Under the pieces are notes generated by a model. The model worked only from the letters and a program-made list of their open reading frames with translations. It did not search any database and was not told where the DNA came from. Positions 28,608-39,113 of a DNA stretch of 64,000 nucleotides are shown here, in pieces (within the stretch, counting starts at the first letter, position 1; each line of letters begins with the position of its first letter). The DNA lies in contig NC_011027.1 in NCBI RefSeq assembly GCF_000020505.1, forward strand, positions 1,596,001-1,660,000. Reading direction: 5' to 3'. Position numbers and translations under genes: made by a program. The stretch is from Chlorobaculum parvum NCIB 8327 (GTDB taxonomy: Bacteria > Bacteroidota > Chlorobiia > Chlorobiales > Chlorobiaceae).

Positions 28608-28635
28608 AGTATAAGAAAAAGAAGGGTTTGAGCAA
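28608..28635 (-). promoter_or_regulatory. Probable promoter of the B12 operon
   Basis: Read on the minus strand: TTGCTC at 28635-28630, a 16-base spacer, then TATACT at 28613-28608. A start about seven bases further would place the RNA 5-prime end at about 28600, just ahead of the aptamer. Prediction from sequence only. Confidence 0.5.
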
Positions 28636-28665
28636 ATGGTGCTGGAAGTTTTTTCCTCCGATGAA

Positions 28666-28892
28666 ACGCGCGGCAGCCAGTGCAGCCGATTCGAAGTGCA
28701 GTGCTGGGTCGATGATCACAAGCGCTGGGCTGCTCCTTTCTGTTTGGCTGTCTTAAGGATTTCCGGAAGGCGTGCAGCCTGGGCTGAAACCACGCCCGGC
28801 TCCTGATCCTGCCGGAGATCATGCCAGCACTTGGCGCTTGCCTTGAAATCGATGTCGAGCACCGCGTATTGGTGGCTAACGTAACGCGGCAA
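28666..28892 (-). pseudogene. ParA-family ATPase relic
   Basis: A 58-codon frame from 28892 contains YAVLDIDFKASAKCW and VVSAQAARLPEIL. The next frame continues with IIDPALHFESAALAAAR. In order and spacing these match ParA-type partition ATPases (DLDPQ.S...W, then a VVSAQAARLP-like stretch, then IIDTAPH.ESAALAAAR). The P-loop region and the C-terminus are missing, and a frameshift lies near 28718. A further fragment upstream (LTVAA, about 28895-28910, other frame) could be the helix after the P-loop. The remnant suggests a former plasmid- or island-type insertion. The B12 promoter lies right after it. Confidence 0.65.
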
Positions 28893-28986
28893 CAGTTAGG
28901 AAGCAGGACCGGAACTTCCGGATTGTTTCGGGGAGTTCATGTAAGAAAGCCATTCAATCGCATCCTTAATCTTATTTGAAAGCGTA

Positions 28987-29424
28987 ATGGACAAGCCTCG
29001 AGCCTCTCTGCCGGAAAACATCGTGATTTTCGACGGTGTCTGCAATCTGTGTGAGTTTTCGGTGAATTTCATCTTTGAGCGTGACGGCGCCGGGCTGTTT
29101 TATTTCACACCAGCCCAGTCTCCTCTCGGAGCATCTCTCCTAACACGTTTCGGAATCAACACTTCCCGGCTTGACACCGTAGTGCTTGTCAGCAGTGACC
29201 GCGCTTTCACCCGAAGTGCTGCCGCCATTGAAATCGCCTCCCGACTCGACATGCCGTGGAATCTGCTCGCCGCATTCCAGGCTATTCCTAAGCCCTTGCG
29301 CGATATGCTCTATGATCTGATAGCGCAGAACCGGTACCAGCTTTTCGGGAAAAAAGAGGAGTGCATGCTGCCGTCCGAAGAGCTGCGCAAGCGTTTTCTT
29401 GAACAGATACCAAGGGCTTCCTGA
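28987..29424 (+). CDS. DCC-family thiol-disulfide oxidoreductase-like protein (DUF393)
   Basis: A 145-residue protein with [18 protein letters not shown] near the N-terminus, the DxxCxxC motif that names the DCC family, and a C-terminal [17 protein letters not shown] stretch with the conserved Cys. The fold is thioredoxin-like by family, and a redox role is assumed but substrates are not known. The gene is followed about 95 bases later by a methyltransferase on the same strand. No signal peptide is present, so the protein is cytoplasmic. Confidence 0.9.
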   Translation: MDKPRASLPENIVIFDGVCNLCEFSVNFIFERDGAGLFYFTPAQSPLGASLLTRFGINTSRLDTVVLVSSDRAFTRSAAAIEIASRLDMPWNLLAAFQAIPKPLRDMLYDLIAQNRYQLFGKKEECMLPSEELRKRFLEQIPRAS

Positions 29425-29519
29425 TGACCTGTAACCTCTAAGCGCATTGAGAAGTTACTATGCTTATCGACGGACACTCAGCATGATTCCGTCCTCTTCA
29501 CTGCAAAAAAGTAATCACC

Positions 29520-30398
29520 ATGTCAGACAACGCAACCGATCGATTTTTCAGGTATCTGAACTGGCTTTTCAATCCGTTCCACGGGTTGAAGACCACGGAA
29601 GTCTATGATCTGATCGGCACTTCATCTCTGACCGAGCACGCCCTCTATCTGAATCTCGGCTATTGGCGTGAGGCAGATACCATCGATGAAGCCAGTGAAG
29701 CGCTTGCGCTGCTGGTGGCGAAAAAAGGTGGCATGGGGCCAGGCGATACCGTCCTGGATTGCGGGTACGGTTTTGGCGATCAGGACATCCTCTGGGCAAG
29801 AAAACTGAAGCCCGAAAAAATCATCGGGCTGAACATTACGAAATCCCAGGTTGAACGCGCCCGGCGGAACGTTGCCGATGCGGGACTCGAAAAATCAGTC
29901 GATTTAAAAGAAGGCTCGGCAACGGAGATGCCGATTGAAAATGAATCCGTCGATCTGGTTGTTTCCGTGGAAAGCGCTTTCCACTACAGAACCCGAGAGG
30001 ATTTTTTCAGGGAAGCATTTCGCGTTTTGCGGCCGGGCGGCAGGCTTGTGACAGCGGACATTGTGCCGACAGAAAACTCCGACAACCCCTTCAGGCGAAT
30101 AGAGCAATGGTTTTCATGGAACCTTGTGGCAGGAAAATTCAATATTCCACAAGACAACTACTACCTGATCCCATCCTACCAGAACAAGCTCTCCAAAGCC
30201 GGATTTGTCCATATTGATATCAAATCAATCCGTGATGATGTCTATGAACCTCTTCATGAGTATCTGGCAAAAAACCGGACATTTGTCGGCAAGATGCATC
30301 CCCTTGCAAAGATTATGGCACAATTAACCCTGAATCGTTCAGCCGACAGTGTGTACGCCGGTCTGGACTACATCCTGTCTTATGCTGAAAAGCCGTAG
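29520..30398 (+). CDS. SAM-dependent methyltransferase (class I)
   Basis: A 292-residue protein. LYLNLGYW precedes motif I VLDCGYGFGDQDI at about 78-90; GLNITKSQVERA, then SVDLVVSVESAFHYRTR and RVLRPGGRLVTADIVP give the later motifs. The layout is close to tocopherol/sarcosine-type and UbiE-like small-molecule methyltransferases. The acceptor is unknown; in a green sulfur bacterium quinone, carotenoid or chlorophyll substrates are all possible. The start is an ATG with weak ribosome binding sequence. Confidence 0.85.
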   Translation: MSDNATDRFFRYLNWLFNPFHGLKTTEVYDLIGTSSLTEHALYLNLGYWREADTIDEASEALALLVAKKGGMGPGDTVLDCGYGFGDQDILWARKLKPEKIIGLNITKSQVERARRNVADAGLEKSVDLKEGSATEMPIENESVDLVVSVESAFHYRTREDFFREAFRVLRPGGRLVTADIVPTENSDNPFRRIEQWFSWNLVAGKFNIPQDNYYLIPSYQNKLSKAGFVHIDIKSIRDDVYEPLHEYLAKNRTFVGKMHPLAKIMAQLTLNRSADSVYAGLDYILSYAEKP

Positions 30399-30442
30399 CT
30401 TGAAGCAAGCGCCCATTGAGGTATCCAAAACTGAATACGGAT

Positions 30443-30713
30443 TCAGATTGCAAGCTCCGGTTTTCGAGAGGTAGTAGAAAATGGTTGCAAAGCGAATCCC
30501 TGATCTCGGTCGATGCTTCGAACAGAAAACCCGTTGTATTCGAGCCGCCGAAACACCTCGACCAGACGGTTCTGGTTGTCCTTGTCTGCCGGATCGGCGA
30601 CCATGTCGAGCAACTCATACTTCCGCTCGCCCCGATCAAAAATTTCGATAAAAAAGAGTGTCACCATTTTCTTGCCTTGGGGGCAGAACCCGATGTTTAA
30701 GCGTGAATCTCAT
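30443..30713 (-). pseudogene. Small conserved-looking gene with a one-base frameshift
   Basis: A perfect ribosome binding site, AAGGAGGT at 30718-30725, lies four bases before ATG 30713. The frame opens with MRFTLKHRVLP and then fails after 25 codons. Removing one base from the C5 run at 30679-30683 joins it to a frame that runs to 30443, giving about 89 residues with a charged, gene-like middle (IEIFDRGERKYELLDMVAD, then RLVEVFRRLEYNGFSVRSID). The span is one base over a multiple of three, as expected. I do not recognise the family. It may be a sequencing error, a recent mutation or phase variation. Confidence 0.6.
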
Positions 30714-30838
30714 TGCAACCTCCTTGTCAAGTGATCAGAGAAGGAAAATCCTCGTCGCATATGCGTCGCAGATTTAATATAAAAAACGCTCAAAAACGAC
30801 GAAAATCACGTAAAACCGAGTATTTTGGAAGGAATAAA

Positions 30839-30871
30839 AAAGCCCTGCAAGTCTTTATCTTGCAGGGCTTT
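30839..30871 (-). terminator. Terminator after tRNA-Val
   Basis: Thirteen-base arms (AAAGCCCTGCAAG and its complement) enclose seven bases. On the minus strand a T-run follows. It lies eight bases beyond the tRNA 3-prime end and would end the clpX-tRNA transcript. Confidence 0.85.
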
Positions 30872-30878
30872 GTGGGGG

Positions 30879-30952
30879 TGGGCGATAGAAGATTCGAACT
30901 TCTGACCTCTACCGTGTCAAGGTAGCGCTCTAACCAACTGAGCTAACCGCCC
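30879..30952 (-). tRNA. tRNA-Val (GAC)
   Basis: A 74-base cloverleaf on the minus strand: acceptor GGGCGGT, D-arm GCTC..GAGC, anticodon stem CTACC/GGTAG with loop TTGACAC (anticodon GAC) and T-arm with GTTCGAATC. The discriminator is A, and the CCA end is not encoded. It lies about 75 bases downstream of clpX. Confidence 0.95.
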
Positions 30953-31026
30953 TTATGAGAAGGCCTTAATATAGAACTTTCAGAATTGAATACAAACTGT
31001 TTTTCAGATTCTTTTCAAGCCTCTCT

Positions 31027-32346
31027 TCAAGCAGTCAAACGCTCTTTTCCGTCCTTTTTCTCATACACCGGCCCGCTTATTTTATCGATGGTTTCGGAAG
31101 TAATGATGCACTTCTGAACATCTTTGAGGGTGGGCAACTCGAACATGATGTCGATCATGACGTTTTCGAGCACGGAGCGCAAGGCGCGAGCACCTGTACC
31201 GCGTTCTATAGCGATTTCAACCACCTTGTCGAGCGCTTCGTCGGTGAATTCAAGTTCAACGCCGTCCATTTCGAAGAGGCGTTTGTACTGCTTGACAAGC
31301 GCATTCTTCGGCTCGACAAGAATATTACGCAGAGCTGATGCGTCGAGCGGATCAAGTGCGGACATCACCGGCAGGCGACCGATAAATTCGGGAATGAGGC
31401 CGTATTCGTGCAGGTCGTCCTGGGTAACGAGTTTGAGAATCTCGGGATCGTAGCCGGTCTGCTTGTCCTTGACTTTGGAGCCGAAGCCCATCGAGGATTT
31501 GGAGACGCGGCGAGCAATGATCTTGTCGAGCCCCTCGAACGCTCCTCCGCAGATGAAGAGGATGTTCTTGGTGTTGATGTTGATCAACTGCTGCTCGGGG
31601 TGTTTGCGACCGCCTTTCGGGGGCACACCAACCACCGAGCCTTCGAGAATTTTGAGCAGCGCCTGCTGAACACCTTCGCCTGAAACGTCACGGGTGATGG
31701 AGACGTTGGCCGATTTGCGGGCAATCTTGTCGATTTCATCAACGTAGATAATGCCGCGTTCGGCGCGTTCGAGGTTGAAGTCGGAGGCGTGCAGAAGACG
31801 GGCGAGAATGGTCTCGACGTCGTCGCCTACGTAGCCTGCTTCAGTAAGCGAAGTTGCATCGGCGATGGTGAACGGGACTTCCAGCAGGTTGGCCAGCGTC
31901 TGGGCGAGCAGGGTCTTACCGGTACCGGTAGGGCCAATCAGCAGAATGTTGCTCTTTTCGATTTCAACCTCGTCTTCTGCTGTCCATTCGTGAGCGTCGA
32001 TACGCTTATAGTGATTATAGACCGCCACGGAGAGCGACTTCTTGGCGCGTTCCTGACCAATGACGTACTGGTCGAGCGACTCCTTGATGTTTACAGGGCT
32101 CTTCAGGCGTGGCTGGAAAGCCGGCTCACTCGTTTTCTCCGGATGGCGAATGGCGCTGATCTCTTTACGCAGAATCTCGACCGAGCTGAGAATGCAGCGA
32201 TCACAGATAAAAGCATTGGGCCCGGCCACCATGCTATTGACCTCATGGCTGGTTCTGCCGCAGAAAGAGCAAACCACAGGAGGCTCGCCTCCAAAGTTTT
32301 TTCTTCCGCTGGTATGGTCTTTGCGTGGCTCTTTGTCTTTGGTCAT
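31027..32346 (-). CDS. clpX: ATP-dependent Clp protease ATP-binding subunit ClpX
   Basis: A 439-residue AAA+ unfoldase. The N-terminal zinc domain has [17 protein letters not shown] and CDRC, giving the four-cysteine site. Walker A GPTGTGKT lies near residue 139, Walker [12 protein letters not shown] near 199, and the pore loop GYVGDD is present. ClpX feeds tagged proteins to ClpP in the cytoplasm; clpP is not in the window. The gene is complete, with no strong ribosome binding site before the ATG. tRNA-Val follows. Confidence 0.97.
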   Translation of the reverse strand: MTKDKEPRKDHTSGRKNFGGEPPVVCSFCGRTSHEVNSMVAGPNAFICDRCILSSVEILRKEISAIRHPEKTSEPAFQPRLKSPVNIKESLDQYVIGQERAKKSLSVAVYNHYKRIDAHEWTAEDEVEIEKSNILLIGPTGTGKTLLAQTLANLLEVPFTIADATSLTEAGYVGDDVETILARLLHASDFNLERAERGIIYVDEIDKIARKSANVSITRDVSGEGVQQALLKILEGSVVGVPPKGGRKHPEQQLININTKNILFICGGAFEGLDKIIARRVSKSSMGFGSKVKDKQTGYDPEILKLVTQDDLHEYGLIPEFIGRLPVMSALDPLDASALRNILVEPKNALVKQYKRLFEMDGVELEFTDEALDKVVEIAIERGTGARALRSVLENVMIDIMFELPTLKDVQKCIITSETIDKISGPVYEKKDGKERLTA

Positions 32347-32364
32347 TTGATACCGGTTGATACG

Positions 32365-32395
32365 TCAACCACAGGAGGCTAAGTCCCGTGGTTGA
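32365..32395. repeat. Inverted repeat upstream of clpX
   Basis: Eight-base arms TCAACCAC/GTGGTTGA enclose 15 bases, and GGGCTGAAGCCC (another small palindrome) follows within ten bases. The pattern recalls dispersed REP-like elements. It lies between clpX and the DUF4404 gene. Confidence 0.4.
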
Positions 32396-32497
32396 ACGGA
32401 TTGGGCTGAAGCCCTGATTTCTTGTAAAACGTTGCCCGTCAGATCGGAGCTAAAAAAAATCATGAATGATCAAGGAGGGGGCTCGACAGCCTCACGC

Positions 32498-32767
32498 TCA
32501 CAGTCCCATGCGGGCAAGGCTGTCGAGGACATGCTGGATCAACATGCTGAGGCGAGGATGATCTTCCTCGAAGTGGCCGACGGCATCGCTCATGCGGTCA
32601 GTCATGCTCTCCTCCTCCTCACACGCTTTCGTGCCATCCTTGACGAGCTTGGAGATGTCTTCCCTAAGCGAGGAAAGCACCTCTTCGGTCTTTTCATCGA
32701 CCGTGCCGACCTGACCGAGCTCCTGATGAAGGGTTTCGAGCAGTTCCCTCAGTTTCTGTTGTTCCAT
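32498..32767 (-). CDS. DUF4404-like small protein
   Basis: An 89-residue acidic, mostly helical protein. The start MEQQKLRELLETLHQELGQ and the FEEDHPRLSMLIQHVLDSLA end match the DUF4404 family. Function is unknown. It is predicted cytoplasmic and possibly coiled-coil. It lies about 60 bases after gltD on the same strand and may be the last gene of the gltB-gltD unit. Confidence 0.75.
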   Translation of the reverse strand: MEQQKLRELLETLHQELGQVGTVDEKTEEVLSSLREDISKLVKDGTKACEEEESMTDRMSDAVGHFEEDHPRLSMLIQHVLDSLARMGL

Positions 32768-32830
32768 ATCGGTTATTCTGTTCGTTCAGCCTCTTTTGTT
32801 TTCTTGCAACACTTCTGCCTGTTGATTCGT

Positions 32831-34303
32831 TCACGGCAGGCTGGTGCTGCCCATCAGGAAGCGATCGCACTCCCTTGCGGCTGCACGGCCTTCATTGATG
32901 GCCCAAACGACGAGGCTCTGGCCACGGCGGGCATCGCCGGCAGCGAAGACGTTGTCAACGCTGGTGCGGTAGCTGCTGGTGTCTGCCTTGATGTTGCTGC
33001 GTCCATCCGTCTCGATAGCAAGCGATTCAAGAAGCTGCGATTCGGGGCCAAGAAAACCCATTGCAAGCAGTACGAGGTCAGCAGGAATGATCTCTTCGCT
33101 GCCGGCTACCGGAACGGGAATGGTGCGTCCTTCCTGACTGATCCATTCAACCTTCGAGACCTCGACAGCACTCAGCTTGCCGTTCTCGCCGATGAACTTC
33201 TTGGTCATCATGAGATATTTACGGGGATCTTCACCCTGCACGGCGTGGGCCTCTTCCTGACCGTAATCGACCTTGAAGACCTTCGGCCATTCGGGCCACG
33301 GGTTGTCATCCTGGCGGAAGTCGGCAGGTTTGGGCATGATTTCAAGCTGCATGACGCTCTTGCACCCCTGGCGCAGCGAGGTGGCCACACAGTCAGTGCC
33401 GGTATCGCCGCCACCGATCACGACCACATGCTTGCCCTTGGCGGACAGCTCAGGCTCGGTGCCGTCGAGCACCGCTTTGGTACCTGCGCGGAGGAACTCC
33501 ATCGCGAAGTGAATGCCATCAAGCTCGCGCCCTTCGGCGTTAAGGTCACGCGGATTGGTCGCACCGGTGCAGAGCACCACGGCATCGTATTCCGAGAGCA
33601 GCTTGTCAGCCGGGTAGTTGACGCCGACTTCAGTACCGGTCACGAACGCGACGCCCTCCTCTTTCATGAGGTCGACGCGACGCTGCACAACCTGCTGCTT
33701 GTCGAGCTTCATGTTCGGGATGCCGTACATCAGCAAGCCACCGATGCGGTCGTCACGCTCGAACACGGTGACCGAGTGGCCAGCCTTGTTGAGCTGGTCA
33801 GCGCAAGCCAAACCTGCCGGGCCGGAACCCACAACAGCGACTTTCTTGCCGGTGCGAACGGCGATCTCTTTCGGTTCAACCCACCCTTCAGCGAAAGCGT
33901 GTTCGATGATGGAGCACTCGATATTCTTGATGGTCACCGGTGGCTGGATGATGCCGAGCACGCAGGAGCCTTCGCACGGCGCGGGACAGACCCTTCCGGT
34001 GAACTCCGGGAAGTTGTTGGTCTTCATGAGCCGCTCATACGCTTCGCGCCAGAAGCCGCGATAAACATGATCGTTCCACTCGGGAATAAGGTTGTGAATC
34101 GGACAACCTGAGGTCATGCCGCTGAGCATGATGCCCGAGTGGCAGAACGGCGTGCCGCAATCCATGCAGCGAGCACCCTGGTCGGCAAGCTGTTCAACCG
34201 ACATCTCCTCATGGAACTCGTTCCAGTCCTTTATTCTCTCCAGAGGCTCCCTGTCAGCGGGAAGGGCTCTCCGGTACTCCATAAATCCTTTCAGTTTACC
34301 CAT
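32831..34303 (-). CDS. gltD: Glutamate synthase (NADPH) small subunit GltD
   Basis: A 490-residue flavoprotein. Cysteine clusters CMDCGTPFC (about 41-49) and [15 protein letters not shown] (about 104-118) bind the 4Fe-4S centres. [18 protein letters not shown] is the FAD dinucleotide motif, and [15 protein letters not shown] the NADPH one. It passes electrons from NADPH to GltB for ammonium assimilation. It starts 36 bases after gltB. Length and motif order are standard. Confidence 0.96.
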   Translation of the reverse strand: MGKLKGFMEYRRALPADREPLERIKDWNEFHEEMSVEQLADQGARCMDCGTPFCHSGIMLSGMTSGCPIHNLIPEWNDHVYRGFWREAYERLMKTNNFPEFTGRVCPAPCEGSCVLGIIQPPVTIKNIECSIIEHAFAEGWVEPKEIAVRTGKKVAVVGSGPAGLACADQLNKAGHSVTVFERDDRIGGLLMYGIPNMKLDKQQVVQRRVDLMKEEGVAFVTGTEVGVNYPADKLLSEYDAVVLCTGATNPRDLNAEGRELDGIHFAMEFLRAGTKAVLDGTEPELSAKGKHVVVIGGGDTGTDCVATSLRQGCKSVMQLEIMPKPADFRQDDNPWPEWPKVFKVDYGQEEAHAVQGEDPRKYLMMTKKFIGENGKLSAVEVSKVEWISQEGRTIPVPVAGSEEIIPADLVLLAMGFLGPESQLLESLAIETDGRSNIKADTSSYRTSVDNVFAAGDARRGQSLVVWAINEGRAAARECDRFLMGSTSLP

Positions 34304-34339
34304 AAATCGTAATGCGTTGTTCGGGTTACCCCTGATAGT

Positions 34340-37300
34340 TTAGTTCCCCGACACACGGGAAGGATCATGCACATTTTTCTGAAAAGCTGCCATGACGGCT
34401 TCGTCGCCGGTCAGGCCCTGCGCTTCGACCTCTTTCATTGCATCGATGGCGCGCTGGTAGTCGTTGGGCAGCACCTTGACGAAACGCAGTGATGCGTTCG
34501 GCCACTCTGCGAGCAGGCTCTTGCCAAGTTCACTGCCGGTTTCGGCCACATGCCGCTCGACTTTCGACCTGAGCCACGCAAGCTCTTCCGACTCTTCGAC
34601 CGGCGAGAGGCTCACCATCTGCTGGTTGCAGCGTCCGGCAAAAGCGCCGTCAACATCATAGACATAGGCCACACCGCCGGACATGCCCGCCGCGAAGTTG
34701 CGGCCGGTCTTGCCGAGAATGATCACCTTGCCGCCGGTCATGTACTCGCAGCCGTGGTCGCCGACCGATTCGACAACCGCTTCCATGCCGCTGTTGCGCA
34801 CGCAGAAACGCTCGCCCGCCATGCCGCGAATGTAGGCCTCACCGGAGGTCGCGCCGTAGAAGGCCACGTTGCCGACGATAATATTTTCCTCGGGCACAAA
34901 AGTCGATGCCTTCGGCGGATAGACCACCATCCGGCCACCCGACAGGCCCTTGCCGATGTAGTCGTTCGCATCGCCAACCAGCTCGATGGTCATGCCTTTC
35001 GGAATGAACGCGCCGAGACTCTGGCCAGCCGAACCCATGAACTTCAGGTGGATGGTGTCATCCGGAAGTCCTTTGCTACCCCAAGCTTTAGTGACCTCGT
35101 TACCGACGATGGTGCCGACGACGCGGTTGATGTTCTTGATCGGCAGCGTGGTCGAAACCTTCTCACCGCGCTTGATGGCCGGTTCACAGATCGCCAGGAG
35201 GGTCTTGATGTCGAGGCTCTCCTCGATGCCGTGCTCCTGCTTGATGGTGCAGTACGGCGTATCGTTGTCGCCCGTATCGACCTGGTGCAGCATCTTGGAC
35301 AGATCCACACCGTTGGCTTTCCAGTGCTTGATGGTGCGTGAGGTGGCAAGCAGGTCAGCGCGACCGACAAGCTCGTTCAGCGTACGGATACCAAGCTGTG
35401 CCATGTACTCGCGCACGCCCTGGGCAATGAAGCGCATGAAGTTCTCAACATCCTCTGGCTTGCCCTTGAAATTCTTGCGAAGCTCGGGGTTCTGCGTGGC
35501 GATGCCTACCGGGCAGGAGTCATCCTGGCAGCAGCGCATCATGATGCAGCCCATCACCACCAACGTCGTGGTAGCGAAACCGAACTCCTCGGCACCGAGC
35601 ATGGCTGCGATGACAATGTCACGCGCAGTCTTGAGCTGACCGTCAACCTCGACGACAATTCTGCTGCGCAGGTTGTTGAGCATGAGGGTCTGGTGCGTTT
35701 CAGCAAGGCCGAGTTCCCACGGCATACCAGCGTGCATGATGCTGGAGATCGGTGAAGCACCGGTACCGCCATCGTGGCCGCTGATAAGCACCACGTCGGC
35801 ATGAGCTTTGGCAACGCCTGCAGCGATAGTGCCGACACCAACCGTCGAAACCAGCTTGACGTTGATACGAGCTGCGCGGTTTGCGTTCTTGAGATCGAAA
35901 ATGAGCTGAGCCAAATCTTCGATCGAGTAAATATCGTGATGCGGCGGCGGCGAAATCAGCCCCACGCCGGGGGTAGAGTGGCGGGTCTTGGCAACCCACG
36001 GATAGACCTTGGTGCCGGGCAACTGGCCGCCCTCTCCGGGCTTGGCGCCCTGCGCCATCTTGATCTGGATCTCCTGCGCATTGGTCAGGTACTCGCTGGT
36101 CACACCGAAGCGGCCAGATGCAACCTGCTTGATGGCCGACATACGGCTGTCGCCGTTGGCGTCCGGCGTGAAACGATCCGGATCCTCACCACCCTCGCCG
36201 GTATTGCTCTTGCCGCCGAGGCGGTTCATCGCAATGGCCAGCGCCTCGTGCGATTCCTTGCTGATGGAACCGTACGACATGGCTCCCGTTTTGAAGCGCT
36301 TGACGATCTCCTCAACCGGCTCGACCTCATCGATTGAAATCGGTTTGCCGGGGAAACGGATATCCATCAGACCACGAATCGTGCAGTAGTGCTCACTCTG
36401 CTCGTCGATGAGCTTTTCATACTTCTTGAACAGCTCGTAATCGCCCGTGCGGCAGGAGTGCTGCAGGTAGTGAATCGTCTCAGGATTGAACAGGTGGTAC
36501 TCGCCGTCGTGACGCCACTTGCGGTCGCCGCCAGCCTCCAGGCCGCGATTGACCTTGTTACCGCCAGGCGGGAAAGCTGCTTCATGGCGTTTGCGCACCT
36601 CTTCGGCCAGCGTGTCGAGCCCGATACCTTCGATGCGGGAAGGGGTCTTGGTGAAGTAGGCATCGACCACTTCGGCGTTCAGGCCGACCGCTTCGAAGAT
36701 CTGCGCACCGCGATAGCTCTGCACGGTCGAGATGCCCATCTTGGCCATCGTCTTGACTACGCCCTTGACAATCGCCTTTACGTAGTTCTTGATCGCCTTC
36801 TTCTCATCGATCGTGATGCGTCCTTCGGCCACCTGCTGGCTGATGGTTTCGAACGCCAGGTAGGGGTTGATCGCCCCTGCGCCATAGCCGATCAGCATCG
36901 AGAAGTGGTGCACCGTACGCGGCTCGCCCGACTCGACAATGAGACCGACTTTCGTCCTGAGACCAGCGCTGATCAGGAACTGGTGGAATCCGGCAAGCGC
37001 CATCAGCGCAGGAATCGGAGCGCGCGAATGCTCAAGTTCGCCCTTGTCGGAAAGAATAATAATGTTGACGCCGTCATGATTGATCGCCTTTTCGGCCTGA
37101 CGGTACAAGTCCTGCATGGTCTCCTGGATCCCCCGACCACCCTCTGCGACGTTGTAGAAAATCGGCAGGGTGATCGCTTTGAAACCGGGCTTGTCAATGC
37201 CACGAATTTTTTCGAGATCCTCGTTGGTGAGAATCGGATGCGGCACCCTCAGGCGACGGCAGTTGATCTCCTCGGCTTCGAGCAGGTTGCCCTCGGTGCC

Positions 37301-38956
37301 GAGCATGACCGTCGTGGAGGTCACGATCTCCTCGCGGATCGAGTCGATCGGAGGATTGGTCACCTGTGCGAAGAGCTGTTTGAAATAATCGTACAGCAAC
37401 CTCGGGCGATTGGAAAGCACGGCCAGCGGCGTATCATTGCCCATCGAACCAATGCGCTCGATGGCATTCTGGGCCATCGGCCTGACCTGGAGGGTGATGT
37501 CCTCATTGGTGTAGCCGAACGCCTTCTGACGGGCGGTGATGCTGTAGTTGTCCTGATCCGGATTCTTCATCAGCTCCCGCTCCGGCAGCGCATCGAGTTC
37601 GATGACGTTGCGGTCGATCCACTCCTTGTAGGGCTTCTCGGAAGCGATGCTCTGCTTGATCTCCTCGTCGGAAATGATGCGTCCCTCTTTGGTATCGACC
37701 AGGAACATTCGGCCCGGCTGGAGGCGATCCTTCTTGATAATCTTTTCAGGTTCGATGTCGAGCACGCCGACCTCGGAGGCCATCACCACCAGGTCGTCAC
37801 TGGTGATGTAGTAGCGCGACGGGCGCAGACCGTTACGGTCGAGCACGGCACCAATCTGGACGCCATCGGTGAAGACCACCGATGCAGGGCCATCCCACGG
37901 CTCCATGAGGCAGCTGTGATATTCGTAAAATGCGCGCTTGTCCGGATCCATCGATTCGTTGCCCGACCACGGTTCCGGAATGACCATCATGGCTGCCTGG
38001 GCCATCGAACGGCCACACATGACCAGCAGCTCGAAGGCGTTGTCGAGCGTAGCCGAGTCGCTGCCCTCTTCGAGCAGAATCGGCTTGATCTCTTCGAGTG
38101 CACCCTTGAAGATGGAGGACTGCATGTTCTTTTCGCGAGCCTTCATCCAGTTCACGTTGCCGCGGAGTGTGTTGATTTCACCATTGTGGCTCAGGAAACG
38201 ATACGGATGGGCGCGATCCCAGCTCGGGAAGGTGTTGGTGCTGAAGCGGGAGTGCACCATCGCGATGGCGCTCTCCATGTCCGGATCTTTCAGCTCGGGA
38301 TAGAACTCCTCGACCTGCTCCGGATTGAGCATGCCTTTATAAACAATCGTGCGAGACGAAAAGCTCGATGCGTAGAAATAACCGCTGCCGAGCAGGCCGG
38401 AGGTAAAACGGACACGCTTGAAAATACGGCGACGGATGACGTAGAGTTTACGCTCGAACTCGAGCTCCGTCATGTTATCGTTGCCACGGCCCACGAAAAT
38501 CTGCTTCACGACCGGCTCTTGTGAACGAGCCATCTGGCCGAGCGTAGAGTTGTCGGTCGGCACCTTGCGGAGGCCGAGATATTTCTGGCCTTCGGCCTGC
38601 ACCATCTGGCGACAGATATCCTCGATAGCACGACGCTGCGTGAGGTCCGGCGGAAGAAAGACCATACCAACGCCGTACTCGCCCGGAGCGGGAAGTTCGA
38701 TATTCCTCTCGGCGCAGACTTTGCGCATGAACTTGTCGGGAATCTGCAGCATAATGCCGGCGCCGTCACCGGTATTCTTTTCATAGCCGGTAGCGCCACG
38801 ATGCTTCATGTTCACCAGAACCTGCAAGCCCTGCCGGATAATCTGATGAGACTTGGCACCCTTGATGTTGGCGACAAATCCTACACCACAGGCGTCATGC
38901 TCGAACTGTGGATCGTACAGTCCCCCTTCATGCTTTGCTTTCATATTTTCAGGCAC
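34340..38956 (-). CDS. gltB: Glutamate synthase large subunit GltB
   Basis: A 1538-residue protein. It opens with a short propeptide-like stretch and then [11 protein letters not shown], where the Cys is the amidotransferase nucleophile. The FMN-binding synthase domain follows at about 800-1200, with the 3Fe-4S cluster motif [19 protein letters not shown] near 1140. The C-terminal GXGXG beta-helix domain includes [13 protein letters not shown]. It transfers the glutamine amide to 2-oxoglutarate. GTG 38956 is taken as the start; ATG 38941 is an alternative that would drop five residues. The gene pairs with gltD downstream. Confidence 0.96.
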   Translation of the reverse strand: MPENMKAKHEGGLYDPQFEHDACGVGFVANIKGAKSHQIIRQGLQVLVNMKHRGATGYEKNTGDGAGIMLQIPDKFMRKVCAERNIELPAPGEYGVGMVFLPPDLTQRRAIEDICRQMVQAEGQKYLGLRKVPTDNSTLGQMARSQEPVVKQIFVGRGNDNMTELEFERKLYVIRRRIFKRVRFTSGLLGSGYFYASSFSSRTIVYKGMLNPEQVEEFYPELKDPDMESAIAMVHSRFSTNTFPSWDRAHPYRFLSHNGEINTLRGNVNWMKAREKNMQSSIFKGALEEIKPILLEEGSDSATLDNAFELLVMCGRSMAQAAMMVIPEPWSGNESMDPDKRAFYEYHSCLMEPWDGPASVVFTDGVQIGAVLDRNGLRPSRYYITSDDLVVMASEVGVLDIEPEKIIKKDRLQPGRMFLVDTKEGRIISDEEIKQSIASEKPYKEWIDRNVIELDALPERELMKNPDQDNYSITARQKAFGYTNEDITLQVRPMAQNAIERIGSMGNDTPLAVLSNRPRLLYDYFKQLFAQVTNPPIDSIREEIVTSTTVMLGTEGNLLEAEEINCRRLRVPHPILTNEDLEKIRGIDKPGFKAITLPIFYNVAEGGRGIQETMQDLYRQAEKAINHDGVNIIILSDKGELEHSRAPIPALMALAGFHQFLISAGLRTKVGLIVESGEPRTVHHFSMLIGYGAGAINPYLAFETISQQVAEGRITIDEKKAIKNYVKAIVKGVVKTMAKMGISTVQSYRGAQIFEAVGLNAEVVDAYFTKTPSRIEGIGLDTLAEEVRKRHEAAFPPGGNKVNRGLEAGGDRKWRHDGEYHLFNPETIHYLQHSCRTGDYELFKKYEKLIDEQSEHYCTIRGLMDIRFPGKPISIDEVEPVEEIVKRFKTGAMSYGSISKESHEALAIAMNRLGGKSNTGEGGEDPDRFTPDANGDSRMSAIKQVASGRFGVTSEYLTNAQEIQIKMAQGAKPGEGGQLPGTKVYPWVAKTRHSTPGVGLISPPPHHDIYSIEDLAQLIFDLKNANRAARINVKLVSTVGVGTIAAGVAKAHADVVLISGHDGGTGASPISSIMHAGMPWELGLAETHQTLMLNNLRSRIVVEVDGQLKTARDIVIAAMLGAEEFGFATTTLVVMGCIMMRCCQDDSCPVGIATQNPELRKNFKGKPEDVENFMRFIAQGVREYMAQLGIRTLNELVGRADLLATSRTIKHWKANGVDLSKMLHQVDTGDNDTPYCTIKQEHGIEESLDIKTLLAICEPAIKRGEKVSTTLPIKNINRVVGTIVGNEVTKAWGSKGLPDDTIHLKFMGSAGQSLGAFIPKGMTIELVGDANDYIGKGLSGGRMVVYPPKASTFVPEENIIVGNVAFYGATSGEAYIRGMAGERFCVRNSGMEAVVESVGDHGCEYMTGGKVIILGKTGRNFAAGMSGGVAYVYDVDGAFAGRCNQQMVSLSPVEESEELAWLRSKVERHVAETGSELGKSLLAEWPNASLRFVKVLPNDYQRAIDAMKEVEAQGLTGDEAVMAAFQKNVHDPSRVSGN

Positions 38957-39113
38957 ATCAATTCAGAAAAATTCAAAAAAACGGGACGTTCCTCGCTCAG
39001 AGGCCAGAATATAAGGTATTGGATAAAAAAATCCTGACCATTTAAGACTGCTCTGAAGTCCTCTTCAATGCAGTCGGAAAAACAGCGAAACCGGAGCGTT
39101 CACCTTACCGGCC

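Noticed and set aside
28441-28665. Remainder of the minus-strand frame after the ParA-like segment
   Set aside because: Beyond 28666 the frame runs into the promoter and the cobalamin aptamer, so the translated residues have no meaning there.
32432-34111. Plus-strand open frame of 559 codons opposite gltD
   Set aside because: It is the antisense of a complete GltD with all motifs, starts without a ribosome binding site, and arises from high GC codon bias.
36389-38524. Plus-strand open frame of 711 codons opposite gltB
   Set aside because: It lies fully inside the antisense of GltB, whose motifs are all present; long antisense frames are expected in GC-rich genes.
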